A stretch of DNA of 64,000 nt. It comes from Diploptera punctata (lineage: Eukaryota; Arthropoda; Insecta; Blattodea; Blaberidae). The stretch covers positions 1,816,001-1,880,000 of the forward strand of contig JASPKZ010010239.1 in NCBI GenBank assembly GCA_030220185.1. The letters are read 5' to 3'. The notes beneath the pieces are model-generated. The model was not told where the DNA came from. It did not search any database and was given only the letters and a program-made list of their open reading frames with translations. Numbering within the stretch: the first letter of the stretch is position 1; every line of letters starts with the position of its first letter. This document shows, one piece after another, positions 1 through 10,687 of the stretch. Position numbers and translations under genes: made by a program.

Positions 1-550
1 CTGATTTTTTGAAATTTTTATCACATTCATTATGTGCTTATAGAAGTGTTTCTATGAAGTTTGGTGTTTATAAGTAGAATACTTTCAGAATTATGATTTT
101 TTTAAATATTTTCTAAACAATGCTCCTTACGATGCATTTTTAAATATTCGCTGTTGAAATTTGAGATTCAGAGTCTTTATTATTCCACTGAACAAATGTT
201 CTATGCAAAAAATATTCATAAAGGGAACATACTGCTTATTTTTCATTTTTTGAAAAAAAAAATCATTCTTAATATTTTTTCCATCTCGATTTAAAAGAAC
301 ACATGTGTCTTAGACTAGTAACTGCATAGTAAATTTGAATTAGCATTTATTGGAGAGTCTAACTACAAAATTGAACTTTGATAGGGAAACAATTGCATCA
401 TAAGGATTATTTCAAGTTTTGGAAAATGTAAAAAAAAATGGAAACAGAAAAAATGCATATTACATTTTAAGTAGTGATGCTGACCACACGTGCAAGGGTA
501 TTTAAACTCTTACGTCACAGATTCAATTCTGCTCCTACAATAAAAATGTT
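1..550. other. AT-rich stretch, nothing recognised
   Basis: No open frame, tRNA-like box or repeat shared with the rest of the window was seen here. The sequence is AT-rich with short A and T runs. Confidence 0.5.
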
Positions 551-554
551 TACA

Positions 555-652
555 TGAAAATGAAGTTGTAAGACCTAGAAGACGTTGGGCTGATGCATTA
601 TGAAGTCGGAACGGGCAATTGCCTAATCCCTGGAGTGATGATGATGATGAAA
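555..652 (+). mobile_element. LINE-C 3' end fragment, (GAT)n tail
   Basis: A short plus-strand frame reads V-R-P-R-R-R-W-A-D-A, the G/VRPRxRW motif at the very C-terminus of this RT group. It is followed by a stop, a 'CGGAACGGGCAA' 3' region and a GATGATGATGATGA tail. The same 3' end is found on the minus strand at 36585-36660. Only the last ~100 bp of the element survive, as expected for a 5'-truncated insertion. Confidence 0.6.
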
Positions 653-787
653 ATGTTCCTAAAGAATCAGAGTTATTAAAAATAAAATTAACAAAAAATT
701 AATTTTTTGCCTTTTTTCAACATTTTCTGCATTCGGTCCACTTAAATGAATTTTGATTATTAAATATATATATTATAACGTCGGCCA

Positions 788-1140
788 AGGTGATGAGTAA
801 GGTCGCGGTTTCAAACCCGCCCGAGGTCGAAGGATTTTCAGGATGGAATAACCTCCGAGAGAGACGTTAAGCCGTGGTTCCGAGCCTGAATATTTTCCTG
901 CTCGTAATAAAACCTCAAGCCTAAATTAGTACCTCTGAGCAAAATTTAACCGGCCTTTCCCATCACATTAACACCTTGCTTAGTTGTCTACTAGATATCT
1001 CATTAAGGCTATGTGCTGACACATGTGACTCATTGACATCTGCAGGGACATAATCGTGACTATATTACCCTAGTAATGAAACTCCCGTCAGCGGATCACT
1101 CGTACCTCCAAGCGGGACGTACGGAATATATACATACATA
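788..1140 (+). mobile_element. SINE S3, copy 1
   Basis: The head carries a pol III B-box-like 'GGTTTCAAACCC'. The body ('TTAAGCCGTGG', 'CCTCTGAGCAAA', 'GTTGTCTACTAGAT', 'GCAGGGACATAA') is shared in the same order with 9745-10140 and 30102-30475. These three copies define a ~350-bp tRNA-headed repeat family. No clear target duplication was seen. Confidence 0.65.
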
Positions 1141-1559
1141 TAGGCCTATTATAATTCATTTGTATAAATAATTCCATGATCTGTTGAAGCTGTTGGATAG
1201 TTTATTTTGAGACCTGGAGAAAAGGTTATTTCATTAGAATTGAAATATTTGTTATACCCATGAGTAACAAAGGTTAGTTACTGAAATCTAATTTCTCCAT
1301 AACTTTGTATTATTGAGAATATTTCACATAATTAAGTGTGTTAAAATTTTACTGTATTTTGGAAGTAAACTCTTGGTTTTTATATAGGCCATAGTATGAC
1401 ATTAAATAAAATCAGTATTTTTTTTACTTATTTTTTTTTTAGAAATGCCAGCAGATACTTCCCGTATGTGCTCCGTGTCATTGTCTGCAGGATACAGTAT
1501 AAATATTTTATTAGGGAGCATATATACATTTATGTTTCGTTTAAAATAGTGTACATAAT

Positions 1560-2085
1560 ACAAACTAACTAACTAACTCACTGGCACTATGGAACCCGTA
1601 GGTTCATGACCGCGCGGACATAAGCTCTCCTTATATCCTTATCCTGAGCCAATGGTTTCCAGTCATCCCCTGTATAATATACATCCCTCAAATCATAGTT
1701 AATGTTATTCTCCCACCTTAATCTTGGTCTACCAACTGGGAGTTTTCCCTCTGGTTTTCCTACAAGAAGCTTCCATGCACGTCTTTCATTCCCCATTCGT
1801 GCCACGTGTCCTGCCCATAGCAGTCTACGAGAGTTAACTGTTCTCATTATATCTGGCTTCCTTTAAAGACCATGTAATTCACTGTTATGCAAGTCTTCTC
1901 CATTCACCTGTCTGTTCATCTCTCTTTGGTCCAAAATTTTCCTAAGAACTTTATTCTCAAATACTCGTAATCTCCTTTCCTCCCTTAAAGTAAGAGTCTA
2001 CATTTCGCATCCTTATAATATAACTGGTAGAATAATAGTTATATATATTTTCAGTTTAACGTTTTTTGATAGGAGATTAATTAAA
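1560..2085 (-). mobile_element. LINE-A, 5'-truncated RT C-terminus
   Basis: Minus-strand remnant of a non-LTR retrotransposon endonuclease/RT protein. An 86-residue frame at 1587-1847 holds 'GHVARMGNERRAWKLLVG', then the VGRPRLRWENN motif and 'RRAYVRAVMNLRVP', the C-terminus of the family. It is followed downstream on the element strand by GTGCCAGTGAG and a (GTTA)n tail at 1563-1577. Frames upstream of 1850 are broken. Relatives lie at 10688-12130, 32735-33560, 35361-36540, 46685-46995, 61752-62320 and 63600-64000. The clade is probably RTE-like, from memory of insect relatives. Confidence 0.75.
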
Positions 2086-2149
2086 ATTGGTATTATGTAT
2101 TAAAGTATATATATTCACTTATCTATGTAAATATAGCAAATATATTTTT

Positions 2150-2158
2150 CATTAGTCC

Positions 2159-2192
<34 letters not shown>

Positions 2193-3703
2193 TTTATTTT
2201 AGCTGGCAGAGTTAAGGCCATAAGGCCTTCTCTTCCACTCAACCAGCGAATAGTAAAATTATACAAAAATTACGTACATATTACAATTTTAAGATATTAA
2301 AATACAGACTAAACAAAATACAATGATGATGGACCTAATACTAGCTAATGCTAACAAAAACATAGAATATAATAAAATTAAAATGATATAAAATAAAGTA
2401 AGTAGCTTCCTACATGATTATTAATAGAATGCTCTATATAGTTGTTATGTAGTTAATGTTTTCATTGTGTCGAACTTAAGATATCAGTTAATTTGGATTT
2501 AAATAATGATAGCGATTGACAGTCCCTGACATGACTGGGAAGTGAGTTCCATGCTCTAGCCATAGATATTGTGTAAGATTCAGAGTACAGACAGGTCCTG
2601 TGTTGTGGTATCAAAAGTAAAGAAGAGTCTTGTGATCTTGTTCCTAAATTGTGATGAGCCGATAAATGTTGAAAACGTTGTTGTTAAATAAGTTGGTAAA
2701 TATGTGTGCAGAATTTGGAATAGTAAGGTATGTGAATGTAAAGTTCTTCTGTCATTTAGGCGTAGCCATGATAAGGCCTGAAATGAAGGAGACACGTGGT
2801 CATAACGACGGAGATTGAATATAAATCGAATGCACGCATTATGAGCACGCTGTAGTCTGTCAGATAGATCAGTTGTAAGATTAGTCAGTAATATGTCGCA
2901 GTAGTCGAAGTGTGGCATTATAAGAGTCTGTACAAGTATTTGTTTTAATTTTGTAGGAAGGAAGTTTTTAAAACTATTTAGGGAGTGAAGAATTGAGAAC
3001 ACTTTCTTGCAGGTATTATTCACCTGGATTTTCCAGTCTAGGTGTTGGTCCATATAGATACCCAGATTTTTTACTACTGAGCTGTAGGGGATATTTTTGT
3101 CATTTAGGAGAATGGTAGGGATATTTTCGTAATTTATAATGCTTTGGATTCGCCGATGTCCTATAATTATGCACTGTGTCTTGTCAGTATTTAGATTAAG
3201 TCCATGTTTCTTCGACCATTGGGAAATTGAGTCTAGGTCACTATTTAATTTGTCTAGTGTGTCATGTACATCGTCAGGATGGGAGTGAATGTAAATTTGC
3301 AAATCGTCAGCGTATAGGTGATATCGACAATAGGTAAGTCTAGTGGATATATCGTTAACATAGATAGAGAACAGAAGTGGTCCTAACACTGAACCTTGTT
3401 GGACGCCACCCTTCAGTGATAGCCAGGATGAGGAAAGTTCTGCATTGGATACACATTGCTGGCGACCATGAAGATAGGATCCAAGCCAGTTAACAGCATT
3501 GTCCGAAAGATTCAGAGCGCGTAATTTTGCTATTAATATGTCAGTGTCAACAGTGTCGAAAGCTTTGCTGAAGTCCAAGAGTGTAAATATTGTCATGTGG
3601 CCACTGTCCATTGCTTCACGCGTATCTTCGGTAACTTTAAGAAGTGCGGTTGCCGTACTATGGCCTGTCCTAAAACCTGATTGGTATGGGTCGTAGTTGT
3701 ATA
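2150..3703 (-). mobile_element. LINE-B (L2/CR1-like), longest copy
   Basis: A 5'-truncated non-LTR element on the minus strand. Its RT frame runs from about 3701 to 2580. A ~400-bp 3' UTR then ends in the family signature CTGGCAGAGTTAAGGCCATAAGGCC (read here on the plus strand at 2203-2227), followed by an (ATT)n tail at 2161-2190. The 3' end contains the self-complementary GGCCTTATGGCC, suitable for a stem-loop recognised by the RT. The 5' end stops at an (AT)n tract near 3706. Other copies: 4797-4895, 7160-7870, 8586-8696, 31390-32075 and 34086-34515. Confidence 0.85.
2580..3701 (-). CDS. LINE-B reverse transcriptase, partial ORF
   Basis: Reverse transcriptase of a non-LTR retrotransposon, expected to copy its own RNA at a nicked chromosomal target. 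About 374 codons are open. Methionine 3609-3611 is only an internal start; the frame continues upstream through 'YDPYQSGFRTGHSTATALL', typical RT fingers. Motif A is DFSKAFDTVD, motif B is GVQQGSVLGPLLF and motif C is YADDLQIY, so all three catalytic aspartates are present. The C-terminal block QRAHNACIRFIFNLRRYDH is repeated in the decayed copy at 7609-7860. No endonuclease domain remains upstream, so the copy is dead on its own. The absence of stops in over 1.1 kb implies a fairly recent insertion. Confidence 0.85.
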   Translation of the reverse strand, partial: YNYDPYQSGFRTGHSTATALLKVTEDTREAMDSGHMTIFTLLDFSKAFDTVDTDILIAKLRALNLSDNAVNWLGSYLHGRQQCVSNAELSSSWLSLKGGVQQGSVLGPLLFSIYVNDISTRLTYCRYHLYADDLQIYIHSHPDDVHDTLDKLNSDLDSISQWSKKHGLNLNTDKTQCIIIGHRRIQSIINYENIPTILLNDKNIPYSSVVKNLGIYMDQHLDWKIQVNNTCKKVFSILHSLNSFKNFLPTKLKQILVQTLIMPHFDYCDILLTNLTTDLSDRLQRAHNACIRFIFNLRRYDHVSPSFQALSWLRLNDRRTLHSHTLLFQILHTYLPTYLTTTFSTFIGSSQFRNKITRLFFTFDTTTQDLSVL

Positions 3704-3704
3704 A

Positions 3705-4795
3705 CCTTATATATATATATAATATATATATATATATATGTATGTATAATATAAATAATTTAATTATATATATTTAATTTATCAAGAAAATATTCATGCC
3801 AATAATAAAACAGAAAATATTGGATGAAGACTATGACAATCCATTTTCTCGTCTTGAATTCAGGAAGATTAATAATATTTAAACATGTAAAATTAATTAT
3901 TCAATCCATGAAGAGAAAATGTTCTTAAACGCATGAACATCAATTATTTATTTTCTTTAAATCTAGGAGATGAGAAATCAGTATTAAATTAGATTCAAAG
4001 TTTTTGCAGTCATGACATAGGCCTATTTAGTTTGAAAGATATGTTCGAGTATTAAATGAGTATTCATTAATAATGTTAGAAAACAGGGATTGAAATAACG
4101 ATCAGTCGGTGAGGTTGGCCACTCTGGTTGTGGCAGTGTGGGTTATGTGGGTATTTTCCACAATCCGTCTGGTCAAGACACAAACATGACCTGTGTCCAC
4201 ATGTCTGTATCCCACAATAATGCGTCATTTCACAATGTTCCTGAAACAACCTGGACGTAAGATAGTGTCATATGAGAACTGGAAAAATAATTCAAATGCA
4301 AGCGTCTTGATATTCACAAAGATCTTACATATTTCTTCAAATTATTTATTCACGATAAATTATTAGTAAGTTCATGTTAAAAATCTTTATTTATTTCGAC
4401 CTATTTCACAAATAAAGAGGAGTAAGATAATAAATTAATGGGCCTGTTAAATGAAAAATATAGGCATAATATTAAATATAAAATTTACCGGAATATATTG
4501 ATTAAACTGGCAATAATTGATTATTTATAATTGATGAAAATGTGTCATGTAAATTATATTAAATATTACCATATAGGGGACAGATTACAAGGAGCATTAG
4601 AGAAGAATTGAAAGTGAACACACTATGGAAATAGAACTGATATGAACAGAAATGTGTATTACTATATAAATAAAGAAAATATCCCTTTATTTCTAAAGTG
4701 TACGTTAATATTTTACATGTTTGCACGAATAGACATACATTTATAATAAATTATACGTGTGTGTTTGTAAACAGTTACATTTGGTATTTAAATCC
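3705..4795. other. (AT)n tract then unrecognised AT-rich DNA
   Basis: An imperfect AT dinucleotide tract occupies roughly 3706-3740. The rest has no usable frame and no match to other repeats in the window. A short hairpin-like 'GTGTGGGTTATGTGGG...CCACAATCC' region near 4130-4165 is too weak to name. Confidence 0.45.
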
Positions 4796-4796
4796 A

Positions 4797-4846
4797 CACT
4801 AAGTGGAAGAGAGGGCCCTATGGCCTTAACTCTGCCAGAATAAATA

Positions 4847-4895
<49 letters not shown>
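4797..4895 (+). mobile_element. LINE-B 3' end fragment with (ATT)n tail
   Basis: The 3' terminal ~60 bp of LINE-B ('AGTGGAAGAGAGGGCCCTATG', then 'GGCCTTAACTCTGCCAG') precede AATAAATAAAGT and about 14 ATT units. It is a severely 5'-truncated insertion in the orientation opposite to the copy at 2150-3703. Confidence 0.8.
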
Positions 4896-4999
4896 TTATT
4901 AAGACAAGAGTAATTCATTTAAGAACAGTACAAATATTTACTAAATACGAGCTAAAACTAAGTAAAATGTATATTGAATATAAATTCAGAAATTCGTCT

Positions 5000-5255
5000 T
5001 CTTCTTTTTCTTCCTCTTCTTCTTCTTCTTCACTTCCTGGTTTAGTCATTAGTTGCCTGTTCCGTCTTCACTAATATATCTAAGCATATCTTCCGAGGAC
5101 GTCCGACATCTCCGTTTGTCCTTAATTCTACGCTGAGGTCGTCTTTGGTTAAGTGCGTCCGAGTTTCTATTGTGAAGAATAGGAGTATGTGTTTTCCTAT
5201 GATCGCGGTACCAACGCTGTGCAGAGTAGACCATTGGTGGGGCTGCCACCTCAAA
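5000..5255 (-). mobile_element. Decayed LINE-C RT C-terminus, (GAA)n tail
   Basis: The minus-strand frame at 5042-5254 includes 'GDVGRPRKICLDILVKTEQ', matching the GRPRxxW region seen at the C-terminus of other RT fragments here. It is followed by an imperfect (GAA)n tail at 4998-5033. The rest of the frame is not convincingly RT-like, so this is a low-scoring remnant. Confidence 0.45.
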
Positions 5256-5689
5256 GCTTAGAATTCAGAAGTTAATAAGTGTAAAACTAACACAGCATGA
5301 CTACTAAACTGATATCTAGGAAAAATAATATATCTACACTAATAAACATTTGTAAATATGGCTATATTTTTTTAGCTGGATGCCAATTCAAAAACATAAT
5401 AATTGAGTTCAGTTTTATCAATAATGTATATTTTATATTCCGTCTATAAATATCATTCTCTTAAAATAATTCTGGATAGATAATGAAACCGGAAAATACC
5501 ATTAGACGTAAAACATATTATTGTTAGAAGAGGATGTTGTTAAAAAAAAAGAAAATATTACAAAACCATACAATTCTCCTTTGAGAATTAGTAATCATAA
5601 AATCATTAAGCGGAAAATTTGTTATAATAAAAATTCATAAATGAAAAGAAAATTGCAAATCGAAATGTCATATATTGAAATAGTATATT

Positions 5690-6161
5690 ACGATGCGAGG
5701 TTGGGAAGTGGTTTTTACAGAAGCGAGGAATATTTATAAAAACCGAGCGATAGGGAGGTTTTTAATTTCCGAGATTCTGTAAAACACTTCACAAACGTGC
5801 GTTGTACAATATTTTCTGCGCAATGGTGTTTTCCAAATAACAAATGATGGTACAATAATAACACATTTGTTGGAAATATTTGCGTTCATTATAAACAACT
5901 GACTAACGTTAACTGTGTGGGCAAAGTTTATTAGTTGAAACTACAGGAGGCCGTGAGATCAATTAGTTATAAAATGGCGGTAAGTATGTATTTGTTTTAT
6001 ATTGCTTCAAATAATGTTCGGTGGATTTAAAATGCAGTGATTTGTTTCGTATAATGTTTATTAACACTACCTTTTAGATATGTTTTGTATATACATTGTA
6101 TGTAGTGTACATAGAGGGCAGTGGTTTTACTTTGCTACTATCGCGCAAAAAATATTTGGAG
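5690..6161 (+). mobile_element. MITE-like repeat R2, copy 1
   Basis: This non-coding repeat is shared with 45700-46281 in the same orientation, plus a piece in inverted orientation at 33147-33222. The core 5808-6161 is bounded by inverted ends: 'AATATTTTCTGCGCAATGGTG' at the left and the complement of 'CTATCGCGCAAAAAATATT' at the right. Outside the core, the shared 'GAAGTGGTTTTTACAG' (5706-5721) and 'CTGTAAAACACTTC' (5778-5791) form another hairpin. No transposase is encoded, so it would be non-autonomous. Confidence 0.6.
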
Positions 6162-6685
6162 CGAATAATTATTAAACTAAATAAGAATAAGGTATATAAT
6201 ATAAAAGTACAAGTATAGACTGCTTACTTAAATAATATTGTATATGACACAATTTCCTGAATCAGTTCAAAAAAGTAGATAAACTTTACGTCCTTATATT
6301 GACCAGAAATATTAACAAGAATAAAACTAAACGACCGCAACACGTTGACAATTCACGTACCGGAACTAGCGAGGGGAGTGGATTGAGGTATGAAAACGCG
6401 CGTGCATTGTATATACTATTTAGTTAATGAAATTGAAAGACTATTAGTGAAAGAAATCATTAGTAAGGAACATGGAAACAAGTTATGAATTTTATGTATA
6501 TTATTTTAATAAATTGTTTGGTAGATTGACCTTCTATGTTCTGTAGCCTATAAATAATTTTTTTTTTCGAATTAGGTGAGACAACTTCCTAATAATTGTG
6601 TATGCGGTCAGATAATTGAAATTCGACGATATTTCAGTGATAGTGAATCATGACTGCCACATGGGCTATAAATAAAATTGTTCGA

Positions 6686-7022
6686 TATCCAATACCTAGG
6701 GGGCACGCCGTAGCGTAATGGTTAAGGCACTGAGCTACAAGCCAGAGGGTCGAGGGTTCAAGTCCCGTTGGGGTCAGGATTTTTAAACTGACCCAAACCC
6801 TCTGGCGGCACTATGGCCCTGGGGTCGACTCAGCCTCTAACGGAAATGAGCACCAGACGCTTGTTCTGGGGGTAAAGGCGGCCGTTACGCAGGGCTTACA
6901 ACCCGGCTGACATAAAGTGCCGATTGTCTAGAAAAAGTAGGAGCCCTAACCTCCTACTACCCCAAGGGCCTCCGGGTCTGTTGTGGGATCACTTTACTTT
7001 ACTTTACTTTATCCAATACCTA
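6686..7022 (+). mobile_element. SINE S1, full length with 13-bp TSD
   Basis: The insertion at 6699-7009 is flanked by identical TATCCAATACCTA at 6686-6698 and 7010-7022. It starts with a tRNA-like head: an A-box-like 'TAGCGTAATGGTTAAGG' and B box 'GGTTCAAGTCC'. The body follows ('CCCTGGGGTCGACTCAGCC', 'AAGTGCCGATTGTCTAG') and ends in an (ACTTT)n tail. A 5'-truncated second copy lies at 36038-36295. Pol III transcription with LINE-driven insertion is the expected mechanism. Confidence 0.85.
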
Positions 7023-7159
7023 ACGTATGGTCAAAATAGTCAACATAACTGATACAACTTTAATAAAACATGAATCATATCTACAAAGACGACAGTGAGA
7101 ATGCGAACATATTGGATCCAGCTATTAGGTTTGGGATGAACAAAGAATATATATATATA

Positions 7160-7362
7160 TATAATAATAATACTTTATTTATTCTGGCAGAGTTAAGGCC
7201 ATAAGGCCCTCTCTTCCACTCAACCAGCACAAATACAAATAAATATTCGACAAATATAGATATACACTATACTAATTATAAACAGTTAAAGATACAATAA
7301 ATGTAGCAATGTAAATGTCATGTACAAACATCATTTTATAGGATAATAACAATAATGATACG

Positions 7363-7414
<52 letters not shown>

Positions 7415-7443
7415 TAAATATGATACATTATAGGGGAAACACC

Positions 7444-7475
<32 letters not shown>

Positions 7476-7867
7476 CTTATACTGGATAATAATGAAGTCG
7501 AGTTTAGAGCAAATATAAATTTAGATTTCTTTTAAAAGATGCCAATGTCCGGCAGCCCCTTATTTCTTGTGGTAGGGAATTCCAGTTGCGAGAAGTGGAG
7601 ATGGTATATCACATGGAGTGATGTGATGTCCTATGTTGCGGTATATTAAGTAAGAGACTATGTTGTGATATTGTGTTTAAGTTATGGTTTGAGGATAGAT
7701 ACTGCAAACGGGATGATAAATAATTGGGAATCGAGGTATGTAGGATCTTAAATAGGAGAATTAGACAGTGCGATTTTCTTCTCTCTTTTAGATGTAGCCA
7801 TGACAATTCGTGGAATAATGGAGAAATGTGATCGTATTTTCGAACATTAAATATGAATCTGATACAC

Positions 7868-7870
<3 letters not shown>
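7160..7870 (-). mobile_element. LINE-B, decayed copy
   Basis: Minus-strand copy with the CTGGCAGAGTTAAGGCC end at 7184-7200 and ATT tail at 7161-7175. A broken RT C-terminal frame is found at 7609-7860: 'CIRFIFNVRKYDHISPLF', then 'ELSWLHLKERRKSH'. Internal AAT (7366-7410) and AT (7449-7474) microsatellites have expanded within the 3' UTR. It belongs to the same subfamily as 34086-34515, sharing 'CAAATACAAATAAATATTCG'. The 5' end is lost in an (AT)n tract at 7872-7906. Confidence 0.75.
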
Positions 7871-7889
<19 letters not shown>

Positions 7890-7909
<20 letters not shown>

Positions 7910-8585
7910 TGTATGTATACCTGTTTTGTATAAACGTCTGAACCGTTCAACCGATATTCATGAAAATTTGTATATACAGGGTTTCAGATGCGACGAGTAT
8001 TTAGCCGTTATCTATTGTGTTCTAAAATCAATTGGGGGAGCAGTTCACCTGAAACGAAAATTTAAAAATCGCTCTAGTAATCGCAGTTTTCGATGTTTCA
8101 CAACAGAACTCGGAATGTCATATTAAAATAAACTGAGGCATGTACTATCAAAAAATCAGCGAAATCCCAAACAAATGCCTATATGACTGGACCGAAGTTC
8201 ATGAAATTTTGCGTGTGTGTATTTTTAATGGCTCCCTGGATGTCTTAGGTTGACTATTGGATCCTCTAAAACCATTTTGTGTAGGATTTCATCAGAAGTG
8301 AAAATTTAAAAATCGCTCTAACGATCACAATTTTTGATGTTTCACAACGAAACTCAGTATGTCGTATTAAAATAAATCGAGGTAGGTATTGTCAAAAAAA
8401 TATCGGAATACGACAATCAGAAACTGCCTAAACGATTGCACCGATTTTGATGAAAAATGTTGTGTTTGTTTGAAGTCGGTCTCTGAATGCTTTAGTTTCA
8501 CAATTGGACCCTGTAGGTGGCGCTGCGATCGGGTAATAGGAATTTTTTATGTTAGATGTGTAGTCATCTGCATTATCGACATATT
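7890..8585. repeat. Degenerate ~245-bp tandem repeat, Helitron-like style
   Basis: The block AAAATTTAAAAATCGCTCTA...GATGTTTCACAAC...ATTAAAATAAA occurs at 8056 and again at about 8300. A phrase of the type 'CCGATTTTGATGAAAA' recurs near 7955, 8195 and 8440. This gives two to three diverged units of ~245 bp. Phrases like 'accgttcaaccgatattcatgaaa' are common in non-autonomous Helitron-like repeats of arthropods (recalled, not checked). Short frames here (7905-8126, 8389-8595) look incidental. Confidence 0.5.
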
Positions 8586-8641
8586 CGCTGGTTGAGTGGA
8601 AGAGAAGGCCTTATGGCCTTAACTCTGCCAGCTAAAATAAA

Positions 8642-8676
<35 letters not shown>

Positions 8677-8696
8677 TATTATTATTATTATTATTC
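8586..8696 (+). mobile_element. LINE-B 3' end fragment with (ATT)n tail
   Basis: The sequence 'GGTTGAGTGGAAGAGAAGG' then 'CCTTATGGCCTTAACTCTGC' and an ATT array to 8696 is the last ~55 bp of LINE-B plus its tail. It abuts the tandem repeat on its left. Confidence 0.8.
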
Positions 8697-8699
8697 CGC

Positions 8700-9740
8700 A
8701 CGACAACAATGTGACATCCTAATGCACGCTTCTTGAGTCACAACAGATGGCAGTGAGGGGTTTTCTTGCGAACTTATCAATTAATGAATTTTATAGTAAA
8801 AAAGCAACTTATGTTTTTATCTTACAGCCATGACAAGAGAATTGAACGTTCGGGGAAGACAATGTCTGCCGGGTCCGCTACTACTTTATAGATTTGTTAC
8901 ATTCCACTTACCTCCATTAACACTCTCTGGTTACTAAATCCTTCAAGACCCCTTCAATATTCTAATAAGTCATTCTTATTGTCTGTAATTGTAACAACTT
9001 TGGTTTAAAGTTGACATTTTCTTTGTTTTCCGGTAGGTAAACAAATTATAATTGAATAATTACTATTTCCATAAATGTAAATTACAAATAATAATAAATT
9101 TGCCTATTTTAACAATATTCCTCGAATAAGTTTTATTTAATATTTTTGTCCATGTTATTGTTACATTTATTTCATTCCAATTTTATATAATATTCTTCTT
9201 AATTTTATGACCAAAAAATATTTGTAAACACAAATTATATGTTATGGTGAATATTTGTTTTCAAAATAATAATAATAATCACGTTTTGTGTCAAAAAAAA
9301 AAGTTTTTTAACGTTGTGCGATGTTTTTATGTAATGTTTTTTTTTTCTCATTTCGTCATGAAGATAATTAATTCTATTTCCATAATTGAAAAAGTAAATA
9401 AAAAGCAGAAACGAACTTTTAAAAAGTCACATTTTGCAATTTACAAAATACATGTTTTAATTCCAAGTATTAAATGTTTCTATTAAATCATACAGAGTGG
9501 AAATATATTAATAGTTGTAACTTAGAGAAACTCAAGTTTACACACACATTTTCTATCAAATTAAAACTTGCCTAAGTATTCGAAATATTAATTTATTTCA
9601 TTTTTTAAAATAAGAAAGCAGCAAGATTAAATTATAGTTTTTTAAATTTTATTAATTGTTTTTTCAGTTTGAGGACCATAAACAAGTCTCTAAAATGTTA
9701 CGAGTAGGCCTGTTAACAAAACAATAAATACAATAAAAGT
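8700..9740. other. AT-rich stretch, nothing recognised
   Basis: Apart from homopolymer runs, nothing shared with other parts of the window was found. The 80-codon frame at 9244-9486 is rich in Lys, Asn, Phe and Ile, as expected from AT-rich noise. Confidence 0.45.
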
Positions 9741-9744
9741 TCTT

Positions 9745-10140
9745 GGTGGTCTACGGATTATGTTCCTTGCTTCTGGTCTCGATGGTCGTGGGTTCAAACC
9801 CGGCCAGGATAGATGGATTGTTTTAGAAATTAAAAGTTCAATGATCGAATTCTCCGGGGGTGGGGGACTTTAAGCCGTGGATCCTGAGTTTGAAGATTTT
9901 CGCTCTCGTAAAAGAACCTAAAACCTTAAAATCTTAAAACCTCTGAGCAAACTGAGCCTTTCCCATCTAAGTAATATATCAGTTGTCTACTAGATAAATC
10001 GTAGGGGCGATGAGTTAACTACTTCAAGTCGCTAACTTCTGTAGGGACATAAGCATATCTAAATTAATTTGGCTAAATAAATTCTTAAAGGAGCTTCTTT
10101 ATCCCACATCGGGATGTATAGGTATAGAAAGACAAGTTAT
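9745..10140 (+). mobile_element. SINE S3, copy 2
   Basis: The head ends in the B-box-like 'GGGTTCAAACCCGGCC'. The body phrases 'TTTAAGCCGTGG', 'ACCTCTGAGCAAA', 'AGTTGTCTACTAGATAAAT' and 'TGTAGGGACATAAGC' appear in the same order as in 788-1140 and 30102-30475. The tail region is diverged and no target duplication was found. Confidence 0.65.
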
Positions 10141-10144
10141 ATAA

Positions 10145-10685
10145 ATGCTGTTGATTTGTGACTGGATGTCATTTAGTTTCTGAAATTGATTCATTGGATT
10201 CACGTAATTTCTTATTAACCAACCTGGACAACCCTTACCGTCTCGTGGTGCAGCTATTAACATGTTGTTTATTCAGTACGAACCAAAGGGATGCCTACCC
10301 TCCCATTAGCGCTGATTAGCTTGATCTGGTATTTTTTAATTTTCTAGTACCAGATCCAACTTTTTACTTTCCTATCCTGTCTCCCTTGCTTGACCTCTTG
10401 TTTCTTCGACCATGATGATAATAGAGTATTCGAAGCCGAACGGTTCATTTCTGTCTTTCCTACATCTCTATCTTAACCTCGTGGACACTCACCTTGGATG
10501 CCTACATAAGCTGCATGTTCAACTGCAGCCCCATTGCAACTTATAAGTATGCAATGGATTCGTGTCATCAACTGCGCCTAGATGCACGTAATGAAGAATG
10601 AATATCTAAATACCTATCATACTAAGGATGAAAGTTTATAATTTTCAAATAACATGTTAAAGTGTCTGACCAAGTGATACTAAAT
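10145..10685. other. Unassigned DNA with a short hairpin
   Basis: No coding signal. A stem-loop is formed by GATCTGGTA (10323-10331) and TACCAGATC (10349-10357) around a T-rich loop. The text around it ('GGGATGCCTACCC', 'CCTATCCTGTCTCCC') is GC-richer than its surroundings and may be a further SINE, but no second copy is present to prove that. Confidence 0.35.
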
Positions 10686-10687
10686 AT

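Noticed and set aside
3499..3696. 65-codon plus-strand frame
   Set aside because: Antisense shadow of the LINE-B reverse transcriptase.
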